From NCBI RefSeq assembly GCF_001483755.1, contig NZ_LQBK01000010.1:1-64000 (forward strand): DNA of 64,000 nt. Direction: 5' to 3'. The notes below the pieces were generated by a model. That model was not told the origin of the DNA and did not search any database. It worked only from the letters and a program-made list of their open reading frames with translations. Positions 1 to 7,353 of this stretch are shown here, one piece after another (within the stretch, counting starts at the first letter, position 1; each line of letters begins with the position of its first letter). The translations under genes and the position numbers were made by a program. The stretch comes from Kocuria rosea subsp. polaris (lineage in GTDB: Bacteria; Actinomycetota; Actinomycetes; Actinomycetales; Micrococcaceae).

Positions 1-303
1 GAGCGCTTCCACGCCCACGACGCGCAGTTCCACATCCTGCTCGCGTCCCTGGCCGGCAACGTGGTGGTCGAGACGATCATGTCCTCGCTGCGCCAGGCCA
101 CCATCGGGTACGTCCAGGAGACGGTCGCCGGCCTCGACGACTGGCCGCAGGTCCGCCGCACGCTGCAGGAGCAGCACCGGGCCATCCTGCGCGCCACCCA
201 GGAGCGCCGCGGGGACGACGCCGCCGCCGCGCTGCGGCACCACATCACCTGGTTCTTCGGCCACAGTCCCGCCGCCCAGGAGGAGCACGGCCGGCAGCAC
301 TGA
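1..303 (+). CDS. GntR-family (FadR/FCD) transcriptional regulator, C-terminal part
   Basis: This is the end of a gene that begins before the window; the frame is open from base 1 to the TGA at 301-303. The visible 100 residues match the all-helical FCD ligand-binding domain of FadR-type GntR regulators: a FHAHDAQFH segment followed by LASLAGN, then helices ending in HRAILRATQERRGDDAAAALRHHI. His/Asp residues of this kind bind a metal or carboxylate effector in the family. The DNA-binding half is missing, so the target and ligand cannot be told. A strong terminator follows 74 bases later. Confidence 0.85.
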   Translation, partial: ERFHAHDAQFHILLASLAGNVVVETIMSSLRQATIGYVQETVAGLDDWPQVRRTLQEQHRAILRATQERRGDDAAAALRHHITWFFGHSPAAQEEHGRQH

Positions 304-376
304 ACGAACGGCCCCGGAACGCCATATCCCCGGCCCGGCCGGGGACGCCCCGGTGGACGCCCAGAAGGGCGCTGAA

Positions 377-422
377 CGCACGAGAGTGGCCGCACCGGTT
401 CCGGTGCGGCCGCTCTCGTGCG
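377..422 (+). terminator. Intrinsic terminator hairpin after the GntR gene
   Basis: A long inverted repeat with arms CGCACGAGAG and CTCTCGTGCG, plus an inner GGCCGCACCGG/CCGGTGCGGCC stem, lies 74 bases after the stop codon. There is no clear T-run, as is common in high-GC actinobacteria. Confidence 0.7.
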
Positions 423-745
423 TGGAGTCGCGGGGCAGAGGTTGCACGGTAGGGGGCCATCGGCCGAGGGGGGGTGCAAGGTGATCCAGGCCTTGCGCGG
501 CCGCATCCCGATCCAGGGGGGACTGTCCCGGGGCGGCCCCCTACCGTGAGCAGGTCGGTGGACCATCCGGTCCGGGGCTCGGCCTCATGGGGGGGGGGTT
601 GGGCCGTGCTCCGTGGGGATGTCTCTCACTCATCCACCGACTTTTCTTCTCTGCTCGCACTACTGATCATGCCGGGCTTGCCGATGCAGATGAATGCACT
701 TTCGTCTACAAGTGCGCTGGACTTCCGTCCGGATCCGGGGTGACG
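423..745. other. Gene-free stretch between convergent genes
   Basis: No convincing gene is seen here. It holds a run of ten G (589-598), a small GGACC/GGTCC hairpin (560-573) and a lower-GC segment at about 615-715. A weak hairpin GAGGTC/GACCTC at 746-762 overlaps the stop of the response regulator and may help end its transcript. Short open frames here lack a ribosome site and coding character. Confidence 0.5.
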
Positions 746-760
746 GAGGTCGGAGAGACC

Positions 761-1441
761 TCAGAGATCGCGCAGCTGCGGGTCCACGAGCCCGCTCTGG
801 TACGCCTTGATGAGCGCCTGGACGCGGTCGCGGACGCCGAACTTCTCACAGACCCGCCCGAGATAGGCCTTCACGCTGCCCTCGGAGACGTGCATCTGCT
901 CGGCGATCTCCCGGTTGCTCAACCCCTGCGCCAGGAGCGTCACGGTCTCCATCTCGCGGTCGGTCAGCAGGGAGCGCAGTCCGTCGTCGGCCGAGCGGGC
1001 CTGCTGCTGGTCCGGAACGGAGATGACGTTGTCCGCGAGCGCCCGCGCGATCGCCGGGGAGAGGGCGAGCTCGTCCTTGAGCACCTGGTTCACGGCGTCG
1101 ATGATCTCGTCCGGCCGGGCGTCCTTGACGAGGTAGCCGGCGGCACCGGCACGCAGTGCCGGCACCACGAACTCCAGAGTGGAGAACGTCGTGAGCGCCA
1201 GCACCTTGGACCGCGGGCTCCGCGAGGTGATCTCCCGGGTGGCCTCGATCCCGTCCATCACGGGCATCTTCATGTCCATCAGCACCACGTCCGGGTCGGC
1301 GGCCAGACATCGGTCGACGGCCTCGCGGCCGTTGGCCGCCGTCGCAATGACCTCGAACCCGGGCTCGGCCGAGAAGAAGGACTTCAGGGCCTCCAGCATC
1401 AACGGCTGGTCGTCCACGACAAGCACTCTGCAATCAGTCAC
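761..1441 (-). CDS. NarL/LuxR-family two-component response regulator
   Basis: A 226-residue regulator. Residues 1-120 form a receiver domain with the acidic pair D10/D11, phospho-acceptor D56 (VVLMDMKMP), a conserved Thr in ALTTF and Lys in VKDARP. Residues about 155-222 form a LuxR helix-turn-helix (LTDREMETVTLLAQGLSNRE). A GTG at 1447 is also in frame, but a TAGACT box at 1448-1453 sits exactly where a -10 element would put transcription start on the GTG at 1441, so I take the latter as a leaderless start; it also gives the usual length before the first acidic pair. The gene is divergent from the exported peptide and histidine kinase and is very probably the kinase's partner. The peptide promoter in the shared intergenic region is the obvious candidate target (inference). 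Confidence 0.93.
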   Translation of the reverse strand: MTDCRVLVVDDQPLMLEALKSFFSAEPGFEVIATAANGREAVDRCLAADPDVVLMDMKMPVMDGIEATREITSRSPRSKVLALTTFSTLEFVVPALRAGAAGYLVKDARPDEIIDAVNQVLKDELALSPAIARALADNVISVPDQQQARSADDGLRSLLTDREMETVTLLAQGLSNREIAEQMHVSEGSVKAYLGRVCEKFGVRDRVQALIKAYQSGLVDPQLRDL

Positions 1442-1447
1442 GCGCAC

Positions 1448-1453
1448 AGTCTA
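1448..1453 (-). promoter_or_regulatory. -10 box of the response regulator (leaderless start)
   Basis: TAGACT on the minus strand, six bases before the GTG at 1441, with a TTGCAC about 19 bases upstream. This is the usual geometry of actinobacterial leaderless transcripts and decides the start chosen for the regulator. Confidence 0.55.
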
Positions 1454-1661
1454 TTTTTCCGTGTCCCCCAAAGTGCAACACGTCATATTCGCCAAAAGTC
1501 ACAAATGGTCTGGACAAAGGTCGATAGGTTCGTTCGGTTAACGTTGGCAAAATGGAATGTACCAGGGCAGCACACCCCCCTCGCAGCCGGGACATCTCTC
1601 CCCCGCCCGGCTGCAATCCCCCCCGATCCGGTGCTGCTCTCGTGATCCAAGGAGCCCCCCC
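1454..1661. promoter_or_regulatory. Shared divergent regulatory region of the peptide/kinase/regulator locus
   Basis: A 208-base region of distinctly lower GC than its neighbours separates the regulator and the peptide gene. It contains CGTTCGGTTAACG (1531-1543, ends complementary, with a GTTAAC palindrome inside), AT-rich patches and no second gene. The peptide promoter could not be fixed: TAGGTT at 1526-1531 is the best -10-like match. The response regulator probably binds here (inference). Confidence 0.4.
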
Positions 1662-1817
1662 ATGTCCAAGAAGAAGCTGACCACCGCCATCGCCTCTGCC
1701 GCCCTCGCCGCGTCCTTCATCGTCGGCCCGGCAGCACCCGCCAACGCGTTGATGGTCCAGAAGCCCCAGGCCCCCGGTTACGTCATGTGCGGGTGGTTCC
1801 CGTTCCTCTGCCGATGA
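1662..1817 (+). CDS. Small secreted peptide precursor, candidate signalling peptide
   Basis: A 51-residue product starting at ATG 1662, eight bases after a CCAAGGAG ribosome site. Residues 1-29 are a textbook Sec signal peptide: basic KKK at 3-5, hydrophobic 8-22 and a PAAPANA cleavage motif. Predicted cleavage after Ala29 leaves 22 residues ending in a hydrophobic segment with two cysteines, C43-GWFPFL-C50, then Arg51. An eight-residue disulfide ring is therefore possible. No enzyme for lactone or thiolactone modification is nearby, so this is not a standard AgrD. The gene lies 24 bases before the histidine kinase and is divergent from its probable response regulator, which suggests an exported ligand sensed by that kinase. 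A small bacteriocin or an accessory kinase-binding peptide are alternatives. The gene call is well supported; the role is inference. Confidence 0.75.
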   Translation: MSKKKLTTAIASAALAASFIVGPAAPANALMVQKPQAPGYVMCGWFPFLCR

Positions 1818-1825
1818 TTTTTCCT

Positions 1826-1845
1826 CCAATGCGGTACATCATTGG
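1826..1845 (+). repeat. Inverted repeat between peptide stop and kinase start
   Basis: CCAATG at 1826-1831 and CATTGG at 1840-1845 form a six-pair stem with an eight-base loop; ATGAT/ATCAT just outside could form an alternative pairing. The right arm covers the TTG start of the kinase, which has no clear ribosome site, so the structure could set the peptide-to-kinase translation ratio. Confidence 0.4.
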
Positions 1846-3083
1846 GTGTGACTGACATAGCAACACTTTCAGAGCGACCACCGCGAACAGCTTCGAAGAC
1901 ATCGTTCTTCCAGGCCGAACCCATCGGCATGTGGCTGTCCGTGGTGGTCCTTCTGTATCCCGGCGTCATTCTGCTGACGCAGCTGCAGTACCTGTTCCAG
2001 CACTTTACGGGTGACGCCAACGCGGATCTGATGCTGGTTCTCGACGCGGTGCTCTCCTCTGCCGCCATCGGAATGGTCGCCTGGCGGTCCACCTACGCTT
2101 CGGCCGCCTCAGTGGCGTGCCTGGTCACGTCCCTCCTGGCGAACTATCAGGCCTCCGCCATCGTCACCGTCTTCGTGGTGACGGCCGCGGTGGCGGCCAC
2201 CGCGACCAGGAAGTTCCTCGTCGTTCACCTGTTCGTCTACTTCGCCTGGGCGGTCGCCGCCGCCACGTTCCACGGCCCGTTCGACTCCCCCCTCTTCTGG
2301 TTCACCTTCAACGGACTGCTCGTGGCCACCCTGGTGGGTTCCACGGTCAGGTACTTCCAGGGGCAGCGTCGCAAGAGCGAGGAGCGAGTCCGGGACCTGG
2401 AGGTCCTCAACGAGCGGCTCCGGGAGGACGAGCGGCAGGCGCTGGCCCGCGACCTGCACGACGTCGTCGCCCACGAGCTCACCCTCATCACGATGCAGAC
2501 CATGAGCCGGCGCCGATCAGGCAATGTCGGCGAGCTGCACCAGGTCCTCGAGACCGTCGAGGACGCCGCGCGCTCGGCCCTGCACGAGCTGCGGGTGATG
2601 CTGCGACTGCTGCGCAACGAGAACGAGGGCGAGCACCCGCGGGACGTCACGGGCGCCGGCCTGGCCATCGGCAGCCTGGAGCACGTGGTCACGTCGCTGG
2701 CGGCGAGCCTGCGGGACCTGCGCTTCGAACCGGGCGTGGTCCTCACCGGGGACCTCGAGGCCATGCCCACCACCGTGCGCGGCACGGCCGCCCGCATCCT
2801 GCAGGAGTCCGTCACCAACATCATCAAGTACGCCCCGCGTGGGTCCGGCTGCCGGATCGAGGTGGCGGCGGACGAGCACGAGCTGCGCCTGCGCGTGCTG
2901 AACCCCATGCCGCGCAGCCACCAGCGCACGGGCAACCACTCCTCGGAGCTGTCCTCGGGGCTCGGTCTGCGGGGCATCACGGAGCGCGTGTCTCTGCTCG
3001 GCGGCCGCGCCGAGAGCGGACAGCAGGACGGGCAGTGGGTCCTCGACGTGTGCCTGCCCGTGGACGGCCGGGACGCCCTGTGA
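1842..3083 (+). CDS. Two-component sensor histidine kinase, six membrane helices
   Basis: A 413-residue HisKA_3-type kinase. Residues about 31-170 form six hydrophobic segments (near 31-51, 62-82, 86-102, 104-122, 125-143, 150-170) joined by very short loops, so there is no sizeable external sensor domain; the ligand must be met within the membrane or at short loops, as in AgrC-like peptide receptors. A coiled linker follows, then the dimerisation/phospho-acceptor motif DLHDVVAHE with His206, then a HATPase_c domain (N-box TNIIKYA with Asn326; G-box SSGLGLRGI at 371-379). No ribosome site is seen: TTG 1842 gives this length, and GTG 1848 is an equally possible start two codons in. It lies just after the peptide gene and overlaps the next gene by GTGA. 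It is the likely partner of the regulator at 761-1441. Confidence 0.92.
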   Translation: MGVTDIATLSERPPRTASKTSFFQAEPIGMWLSVVVLLYPGVILLTQLQYLFQHFTGDANADLMLVLDAVLSSAAIGMVAWRSTYASAASVACLVTSLLANYQASAIVTVFVVTAAVAATATRKFLVVHLFVYFAWAVAAATFHGPFDSPLFWFTFNGLLVATLVGSTVRYFQGQRRKSEERVRDLEVLNERLREDERQALARDLHDVVAHELTLITMQTMSRRRSGNVGELHQVLETVEDAARSALHELRVMLRLLRNENEGEHPRDVTGAGLAIGSLEHVVTSLAASLRDLRFEPGVVLTGDLEAMPTTVRGTAARILQESVTNIIKYAPRGSGCRIEVAADEHELRLRVLNPMPRSHQRTGNHSSELSSGLGLRGITERVSLLGGRAESGQQDGQWVLDVCLPVDGRDAL

Positions 3084-3421
3084 CCCGGCGGGCCGAGCCG
3101 GACCCCGGCCTGGCGCGGCGCGTGGCGGACGTCGTCGCCGGGATCCCTCCGGGCCGGGTGCTGTCCTACCGGGACGTCGCGGAGCTGGCCGAGTGCCGCT
3201 CGCCGCGGGTGGTGGGCACCGTCATGGCGCGCAATCCGACCGGCCAGGAGCTGCCGTGGTGGCGGGTGGTCACCGTGAAGGGCACCCTCGCCGACCACCT
3301 CCAGGCCGAGGCCCGGGTCCGGTACCGGGACGAGGGCACGCCCCTGCGCGAGGACGACCGGCACCTCGTGCGCGTGGACATGGGTCGCGCGCTGTGGACC
3401 CCAGATCCCTCCGGCGGGTAG
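3080..3421 (+). CDS. Alkyltransferase-like (ATL) / MGMT DNA-binding domain protein
   Basis: A 113-residue protein starting at a GTG that overlaps the kinase stop (GTGA), so it is probably translationally coupled. It matches the C-terminal DNA-binding domain of O6-methylguanine methyltransferases: IPPGRVLSYRDVAELAE, then SPRVVGTVMARNP, then PWWRVV at 59-64. The usual methyl-acceptor motif is PCHRV. Here both Cys and His are Trp, whereas well-known ATL proteins keep PWHRV. It cannot be an alkyltransferase and, like other ATL proteins, may flag alkylated bases for nucleotide excision repair. Its place in the two-component operon is unexplained. Confidence 0.8.
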   Translation: MTRRAEPDPGLARRVADVVAGIPPGRVLSYRDVAELAECRSPRVVGTVMARNPTGQELPWWRVVTVKGTLADHLQAEARVRYRDEGTPLREDDRHLVRVDMGRALWTPDPSGG

Positions 3422-3502
3422 CTGCCGTTCCGCGCACCGGATCGGAGCCCAGGACCCGCACCCGAGGAACCAGTGCTCGCGCGCTGGGCCGCGCGCTCCG
3501 GC

Positions 3503-4483
3503 TCAGAAGTCCAGCGGGCCGGCCACCTCGAAGAACTTGCCGTCCGGGTCGAAGGTCCTGCCGGTGAGCCGCTCGAACGCCTCGACGTAGCGCGCGCGGG
3601 TCCGTTCCACCACCTGCTCCGGCAGCGGGGGCACGGGGCCGGTCCCGTTCCAGCCGGACTCGTCGGAGCGCAACCAGTCCCGCACGTACTGCTTGTCGAA
3701 GGAGGGCTGGGCCTGGCCCGGCTCGTAGGTCTCGGCGTCCCAGAAGCGGGAGGAGTCGGGGGTGAGCACCTCGTCCCCGAGGGTGATCGCGCCGCGGTAG
3801 GAGTCCAGTCCGAACTCCACCTTGGTGTCGGCCACGATGATCCCCCGCTCGCGGGCGATCCGCTCGGCGGCGCTGTAGATCTCCAGGGTCAGCTCGCGCA
3901 GCCGGTCGGCCACCGCGTGGCCGACCCCGTCGGCCATCTCCTGGAACGTGATGGGCAGGTCGTGCTCCCCCACCTCCGCCTTGCCGGTCGGGGTGAAGAT
4001 CGGCTGCTCCAGCCGGGAGCCGTCCACGAGCCCGGGCGGCAGCGCGATCCCGCACACCTCGCCGGTCTCCCGGTAGTCCTTGAGCCCGGATCCGGTCAGG
4101 TAGCCTCGGGCGATGCACTCGACGGGGAACATGGACAGGTTCTTGCACACGACGGCGCGCCCGCGCACGGACTCGTGCACGTCGGTCGACAGGACGTGGT
4201 TGGGCACGCCCGCGAGCTGCTCGAACCACCACAGGGACAGCTGCGTCAGGATCTTGCCCTTGTCCGGGATCTCCGTGGGGAGGATCTCGTCGAACGCGCT
4301 GATCCGGTCCGTGGCCAGCACCAGGACCGAGCCGGCCCGGTACTCGGCGTCGTCGTAGATGGCCACCCCCGTGGCCCGCAGCCGCGACTCGTCGGGAACG
4401 TAGAGCTCCCGGACCTTGCCGGAGTAGATGTGCGTCCACCCGGGGATCTCCGGAGGCGTGCTGACGGTGCCCTGCTCGGTCAT
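3503..4483 (-). CDS. purC: Phosphoribosylaminoimidazole-succinocarboxamide synthase
   Basis: SAICAR synthase, 326 residues: ATP-dependent condensation of CAIR with aspartate in purine synthesis, cytosolic. Recognised by IYSGKVRELY near residue 20, then ATDRISAFDEILPTEIPDKG, SRLEQPIFTPTGKAE and VLTPDSSRFW. It is slightly longer than the bacterial norm because of about 20 extra residues (about 31-52) before the ATDRISAF motif, a feature common in actinobacteria and fungi. ATG 4483 overlaps the purD stop (ATGA), so the two are one transcription and translation unit with purD first. Confidence 0.97.
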   Translation of the reverse strand: MTEQGTVSTPPEIPGWTHIYSGKVRELYVPDESRLRATGVAIYDDAEYRAGSVLVLATDRISAFDEILPTEIPDKGKILTQLSLWWFEQLAGVPNHVLSTDVHESVRGRAVVCKNLSMFPVECIARGYLTGSGLKDYRETGEVCGIALPPGLVDGSRLEQPIFTPTGKAEVGEHDLPITFQEMADGVGHAVADRLRELTLEIYSAAERIARERGIIVADTKVEFGLDSYRGAITLGDEVLTPDSSRFWDAETYEPGQAQPSFDKQYVRDWLRSDESGWNGTGPVPPLPEQVVERTRARYVEAFERLTGRTFDPDGKFFEVAGPLDF

Positions 4484-5802
4484 GCCTGCTCCTGACGGGG
4501 TCGGGGATCGGAGGCGCCGGGGACGGTGACGAGGCCCCGGGCTGCCTTCAGCGCGATGTCGGTGCGGTGCTGGGAGCCCTCGAGCGCCACGAGCCCCACG
4601 CCCCGGTACGCGCGCTCGCGGGCGTCGTGGAGGTCGGCCCCGAGGCCGACGACGGCGAGCACGCGCCCGCCGGCGGAGACGATCCGCCCGGCATGCTCGC
4701 CCTCGCGGGCCACGGCGGTGCCGGCGTGGACCACGTGCACGCCCTCGAGGGCCTCCGCCTCCTCCAGTCCGCCGATCGGATCGCCCTTCCGGGGGCTGTC
4801 CGGGTAGTCCTGCGCGGCGACCACCACGGCGACGGCCGTCTCGGGCCGCCAGCGCAGCCGCTCCGCCTCGTCGAGGCGACCGGCCGCGGCGTCCCGCAGG
4901 AGCCGTCCGAGCGGAGTGGTGAGCCGGGCCAGCACGGCCTGGGTCTCGGGATCCCCGAAACGGGCGTTGAACTCGATGACCCGCAGGCCGCGGGTGGTCA
5001 CGGCCAGCCCGCAGTACAGCACGCCCACGAACGGGGTGCCCCGGCGGCGCATCTCGTCGACCGTGGGGCGGGCCACCCGCTCCACGACCTCGTCCACGAA
5101 GCCCTGCGGCAGCCACGGCAGCGGCGTATAGGCGCCCATGCCGCCGGTGTTGGGGCCCTCGTCGTCGTCGTGGATCCGCTTGAAGTCCTGGGCGGGGCTC
5201 AGCGGGATCACGCGGGAGCCGTCGGTGAGCACGAACAGGGACACCTCGGGGCCGTCGAGGAACTCCTCGACCACCACGCTCCCGCCCGCGGCGAAGCACG
5301 CGGCGGCGTGCTCGAGCGCGGCCGCGCGGTCGGAGGTGACGACCACGCCCTTGCCGGCGGCGAGCCCGTCGTCCTTGACGACGTACGGGGCGCCGAAGGT
5401 GTCGAGGGCGTCGGCGGCCTCCTCCTCCGTGCCGGCGACCCGCGCCATCGCGGTGGGCACCCCGGCGGCGGCCATGACCTCCTTGGCGAACGCCTTGGAG
5501 CCCTCGAGCCGCGCGGCGGCCCGCGAGGGACCGAAGACGAGGAAGCCGGCCTCGCGCAGGGCGTCGGCCACGCCGGCCACCAGCGGGGCCTCGGGCCCGA
5601 CGACGACGAGGTCCACCGCGAGCTCGCGCGCGAGCGCGGTGGCCGAGGCGGGGTCGTCGGCGTCCACGGCGTGCACGGGGACGAGCTGGGCGATCCCGGC
5701 GTTGCCCGGCGCACAGTGCACCTGCGCGACCTCGGGGTCCGCCAGCAGTGCGCGGATGATTGCGTGTTCGCGGCCTCCGGGGCCCAGTACCAGAACCTTC
5801 AC
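4480..5802 (-). CDS. purD: Phosphoribosylamine-glycine ligase (GAR synthetase)
   Basis: A 440-residue ATP-grasp enzyme joining phosphoribosylamine and glycine. The N-domain begins with LVLGPGGREHAII; the ATP-grasp region carries PYVVKDDGLAAGKGVVV; the metal-binding FNARFGDPETQAVL follows. The GTG at 5802 is chosen because it sits at the first residues of the Rossmann strand and six bases after a TAGCCT box (5809-5814), consistent with a leaderless transcript. A second perfect TATAAT lies at 5869-5874. purD leads purC and shares their operon; purF and purM lie in a separate plus-strand cluster 2.4 kb away. Confidence 0.97.
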   Translation of the reverse strand: MKVLVLGPGGREHAIIRALLADPEVAQVHCAPGNAGIAQLVPVHAVDADDPASATALARELAVDLVVVGPEAPLVAGVADALREAGFLVFGPSRAAARLEGSKAFAKEVMAAAGVPTAMARVAGTEEEAADALDTFGAPYVVKDDGLAAGKGVVVTSDRAAALEHAAACFAAGGSVVVEEFLDGPEVSLFVLTDGSRVIPLSPAQDFKRIHDDDEGPNTGGMGAYTPLPWLPQGFVDEVVERVARPTVDEMRRRGTPFVGVLYCGLAVTTRGLRVIEFNARFGDPETQAVLARLTTPLGRLLRDAAAGRLDEAERLRWRPETAVAVVVAAQDYPDSPRKGDPIGGLEEAEALEGVHVVHAGTAVAREGEHAGRIVSAGGRVLAVVGLGADLHDARERAYRGVGLVALEGSQHRTDIALKAARGLVTVPGASDPRPRQEQA

Positions 5803-5808
5803 GCCCTC

Positions 5809-5814
5809 AGGCTA
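5809..5814 (-). promoter_or_regulatory. Proximal -10 box of purD
   Basis: TAGCCT on the minus strand, six bases before the purD GTG, the position expected of a leaderless transcript. No strong -35 is seen. Confidence 0.4.
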
Positions 5815-5868
5815 GTTGGCGGCAGCGGCTTCTGACACATCGATGCCCCCGCCGCAGGCCAACCCTCT

Positions 5869-5874
5869 ATTATA
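5869..5874 (-). promoter_or_regulatory. Consensus -10 hexamer upstream of purDC
   Basis: A perfect TATAAT on the minus strand, 67 bases before the purD start, in an otherwise high-GC gap. The -35 region is weak, so activation or an alternative spacing may apply. It offers a second, leadered purDC transcript. Confidence 0.45.
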
Positions 5875-5971
5875 GGTAAGCACCCTGACGATGTGCTCAC
5901 AGTTCCCGTGCCCCGCCGACGTCCTCGGACATCTTCGCTGGTGAGCCCGGCCACCGGCCTACCGTGGAGGA

Positions 5972-6280
5972 ATGAACAGGCAGCGACGACTCACAGCAGC
6001 ATCCGCCGCAGCGGTCCTGGGCCTCTTCCTGGCCGGCTGCGACAACACCGACAACTCCGGGACGGAGGCGCCGCCCGAGGCTCCGGCCGAGACGGCTCCC
6101 GCGACCATCCTGGACCAGTCCGGGCCGGCCTCCGCCCCCACCGCGGAGCAGACCGGCATGGGCGACGACGCCACGACCGACACGGGCGCCGAGGGCACTG
6201 CCCCCGAGGGCGACGCGGGCGACGCCGGCGGCGCGGGCACCGGGGCGGACACCGACGCCGAGGCCGGCACCGACAACTGA
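5972..6280 (+). CDS. Small acidic secreted lipoprotein
   Basis: 102 residues. A short lipoprotein signal peptide ends in the lipobox LAGC (Cys24); the remainder is low-complexity Glu/Ala/Thr/Gly/Asp with no fold I can name. GGAGG stands directly before ATG 5972 and TACCGT (5960-5965) could serve as a -10 box. It lies in the gap between the divergent pur clusters and reads towards the asparaginase gene. Its function is unknown; composition alone suggests a flexible surface-anchored tail. Confidence 0.75.
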   Translation: MNRQRRLTAASAAAVLGLFLAGCDNTDNSGTEAPPEAPAETAPATILDQSGPASAPTAEQTGMGDDATTDTGAEGTAPEGDAGDAGGAGTGADTDAEAGTDN

Positions 6281-6318
6281 GCCCGGGGCGGGCCCGGCCC
6301 GGCTGACATACTGGGGCG

Positions 6319-7350
6319 ATGCAGACCTTCACCTCGGACCGTGCCGTGGACCTCGCCGTCGTCGAGCGCAGCGGCTTCGTCGAGTCCCGCCACCGCGGCT
6401 CCGCCGTGGTCCTGGCCCCGGACGGGTCCGTGGCGGTGGAGCTGGGCGACATCGGCACCCCGATCTTCCCCCGCTCCACGCTCAAGCCGTTCCAGACCAT
6501 CGCCGCCATGAAGGCCGGCGTCCCGCTGCGCGGAGCCCAGGTGGCCATCGCCTCCGCGTCCCACATCGGCTCCTTCGAGCAGCTCGACGCCGTGAGCTCG
6601 ATCCTGACGGCCGCCGGCCTGACGGAGGAGGCGCTCCAGTGCCCGCCGGACTGGCCCGAGGACGAGGAGGTCCGCACCGAGCTCGTCCGGGCCGGACGCG
6701 GCCGGGCCCGGATCTGCATGAACTGCTCCGGCAAGCACGCCGCGTTCCTGTGGGCCTGCACGGAGAACGAGTGGCCCACGGACAGCTACCTGGACCCGGA
6801 GCACCCCCTGCAGCGGACCGTGCTGGAGACCGTCGCGGATTTCTCCGGCGAGCCCGTGGCCCACGTGGGCGTCGACGGGTGCGGCGCGCCCCTCGCGGCG
6901 ATCTCCCTGACCGGTCTCGCCCGGGCCTACTCGACCCTGGGCCGGGCCGCGGGCAACCTGGACGCCGACGCCCGCGCCGCCACGGTGGCCCAGTGCATGC
7001 TCGACTACCCCGAGCTCGTGCACGGTCCCGGCAAGTACAACACCGTGGTCATGGAGGAGCTGGACGTCGTGGCGAAGCTCGGGGCGGAGGGCGTGCTCGC
7101 GCTCGGCACCCGCAGCGGGTGGTCGGTGGCGCTCAAGGTCCTCGACGGCGGCTCCCGCGCCAACGCGCTCGTCGGCCTGAGCCTGCTCGCCCACGCCGGG
7201 GCCGTGCCCGCCCCGGCGGCCGCCGCGGTGATCGGCCGCGTGGTGCGCCCGGTCATGGGCGGCTCCCGCCCCGTCGGGCGGCTCCGCCTCGCCGAGCCCC
7301 TGCTGGAGCTGCTCGGGCCGGAGGCGGTCCGGGCCCTCGGGCAGGACTAG
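6319..7350 (+). CDS. L-asparaginase of the Rhizobium type (asparaginase II family)
   Basis: A 343-residue protein of the family of the Rhizobium etli inducible asparaginase, unrelated to the E. coli enzymes. Key features visible: the Ser-Lys pair in RSTLKPFQ (S53, K56), IASASH near residue 79, and CSGKHAAF with C136 and K139, plus DGCGAP further on. These correspond to the catalytic Ser-Lys tandems and the zinc-linked Cys/Lys site known in that family. It hydrolyses asparagine to aspartate and ammonia; aspartate is a PurC substrate, which may explain its place between pur genes (inference). CATACT six bases before the ATG suggests a leaderless start. Confidence 0.9.
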   Translation: MQTFTSDRAVDLAVVERSGFVESRHRGSAVVLAPDGSVAVELGDIGTPIFPRSTLKPFQTIAAMKAGVPLRGAQVAIASASHIGSFEQLDAVSSILTAAGLTEEALQCPPDWPEDEEVRTELVRAGRGRARICMNCSGKHAAFLWACTENEWPTDSYLDPEHPLQRTVLETVADFSGEPVAHVGVDGCGAPLAAISLTGLARAYSTLGRAAGNLDADARAATVAQCMLDYPELVHGPGKYNTVVMEELDVVAKLGAEGVLALGTRSGWSVALKVLDGGSRANALVGLSLLAHAGAVPAPAAAAVIGRVVRPVMGGSRPVGRLRLAEPLLELLGPEAVRALGQD

Positions 7351-7353
7351 GCC

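Noticed and set aside
474-743. Small open frames downstream of the response regulator as a second peptide gene
   Set aside because: No ribosome site, no signal peptide and no protein-like composition; the stretch looks like terminator and promoter-type DNA.
1662-1817. The small peptide as a standard AgrD/AIP precursor
   Set aside because: There is no AgrB-type protease nearby, no charged C-terminal recognition tail, and a classical cleavable signal peptide is present, so a Sec-exported two-cysteine peptide fits better.
3423-3502. Possible extra gene between the ATL gene and purC
   Set aside because: Only 80 bases; open frames here are extensions of shadows and have no start or ribosome site.
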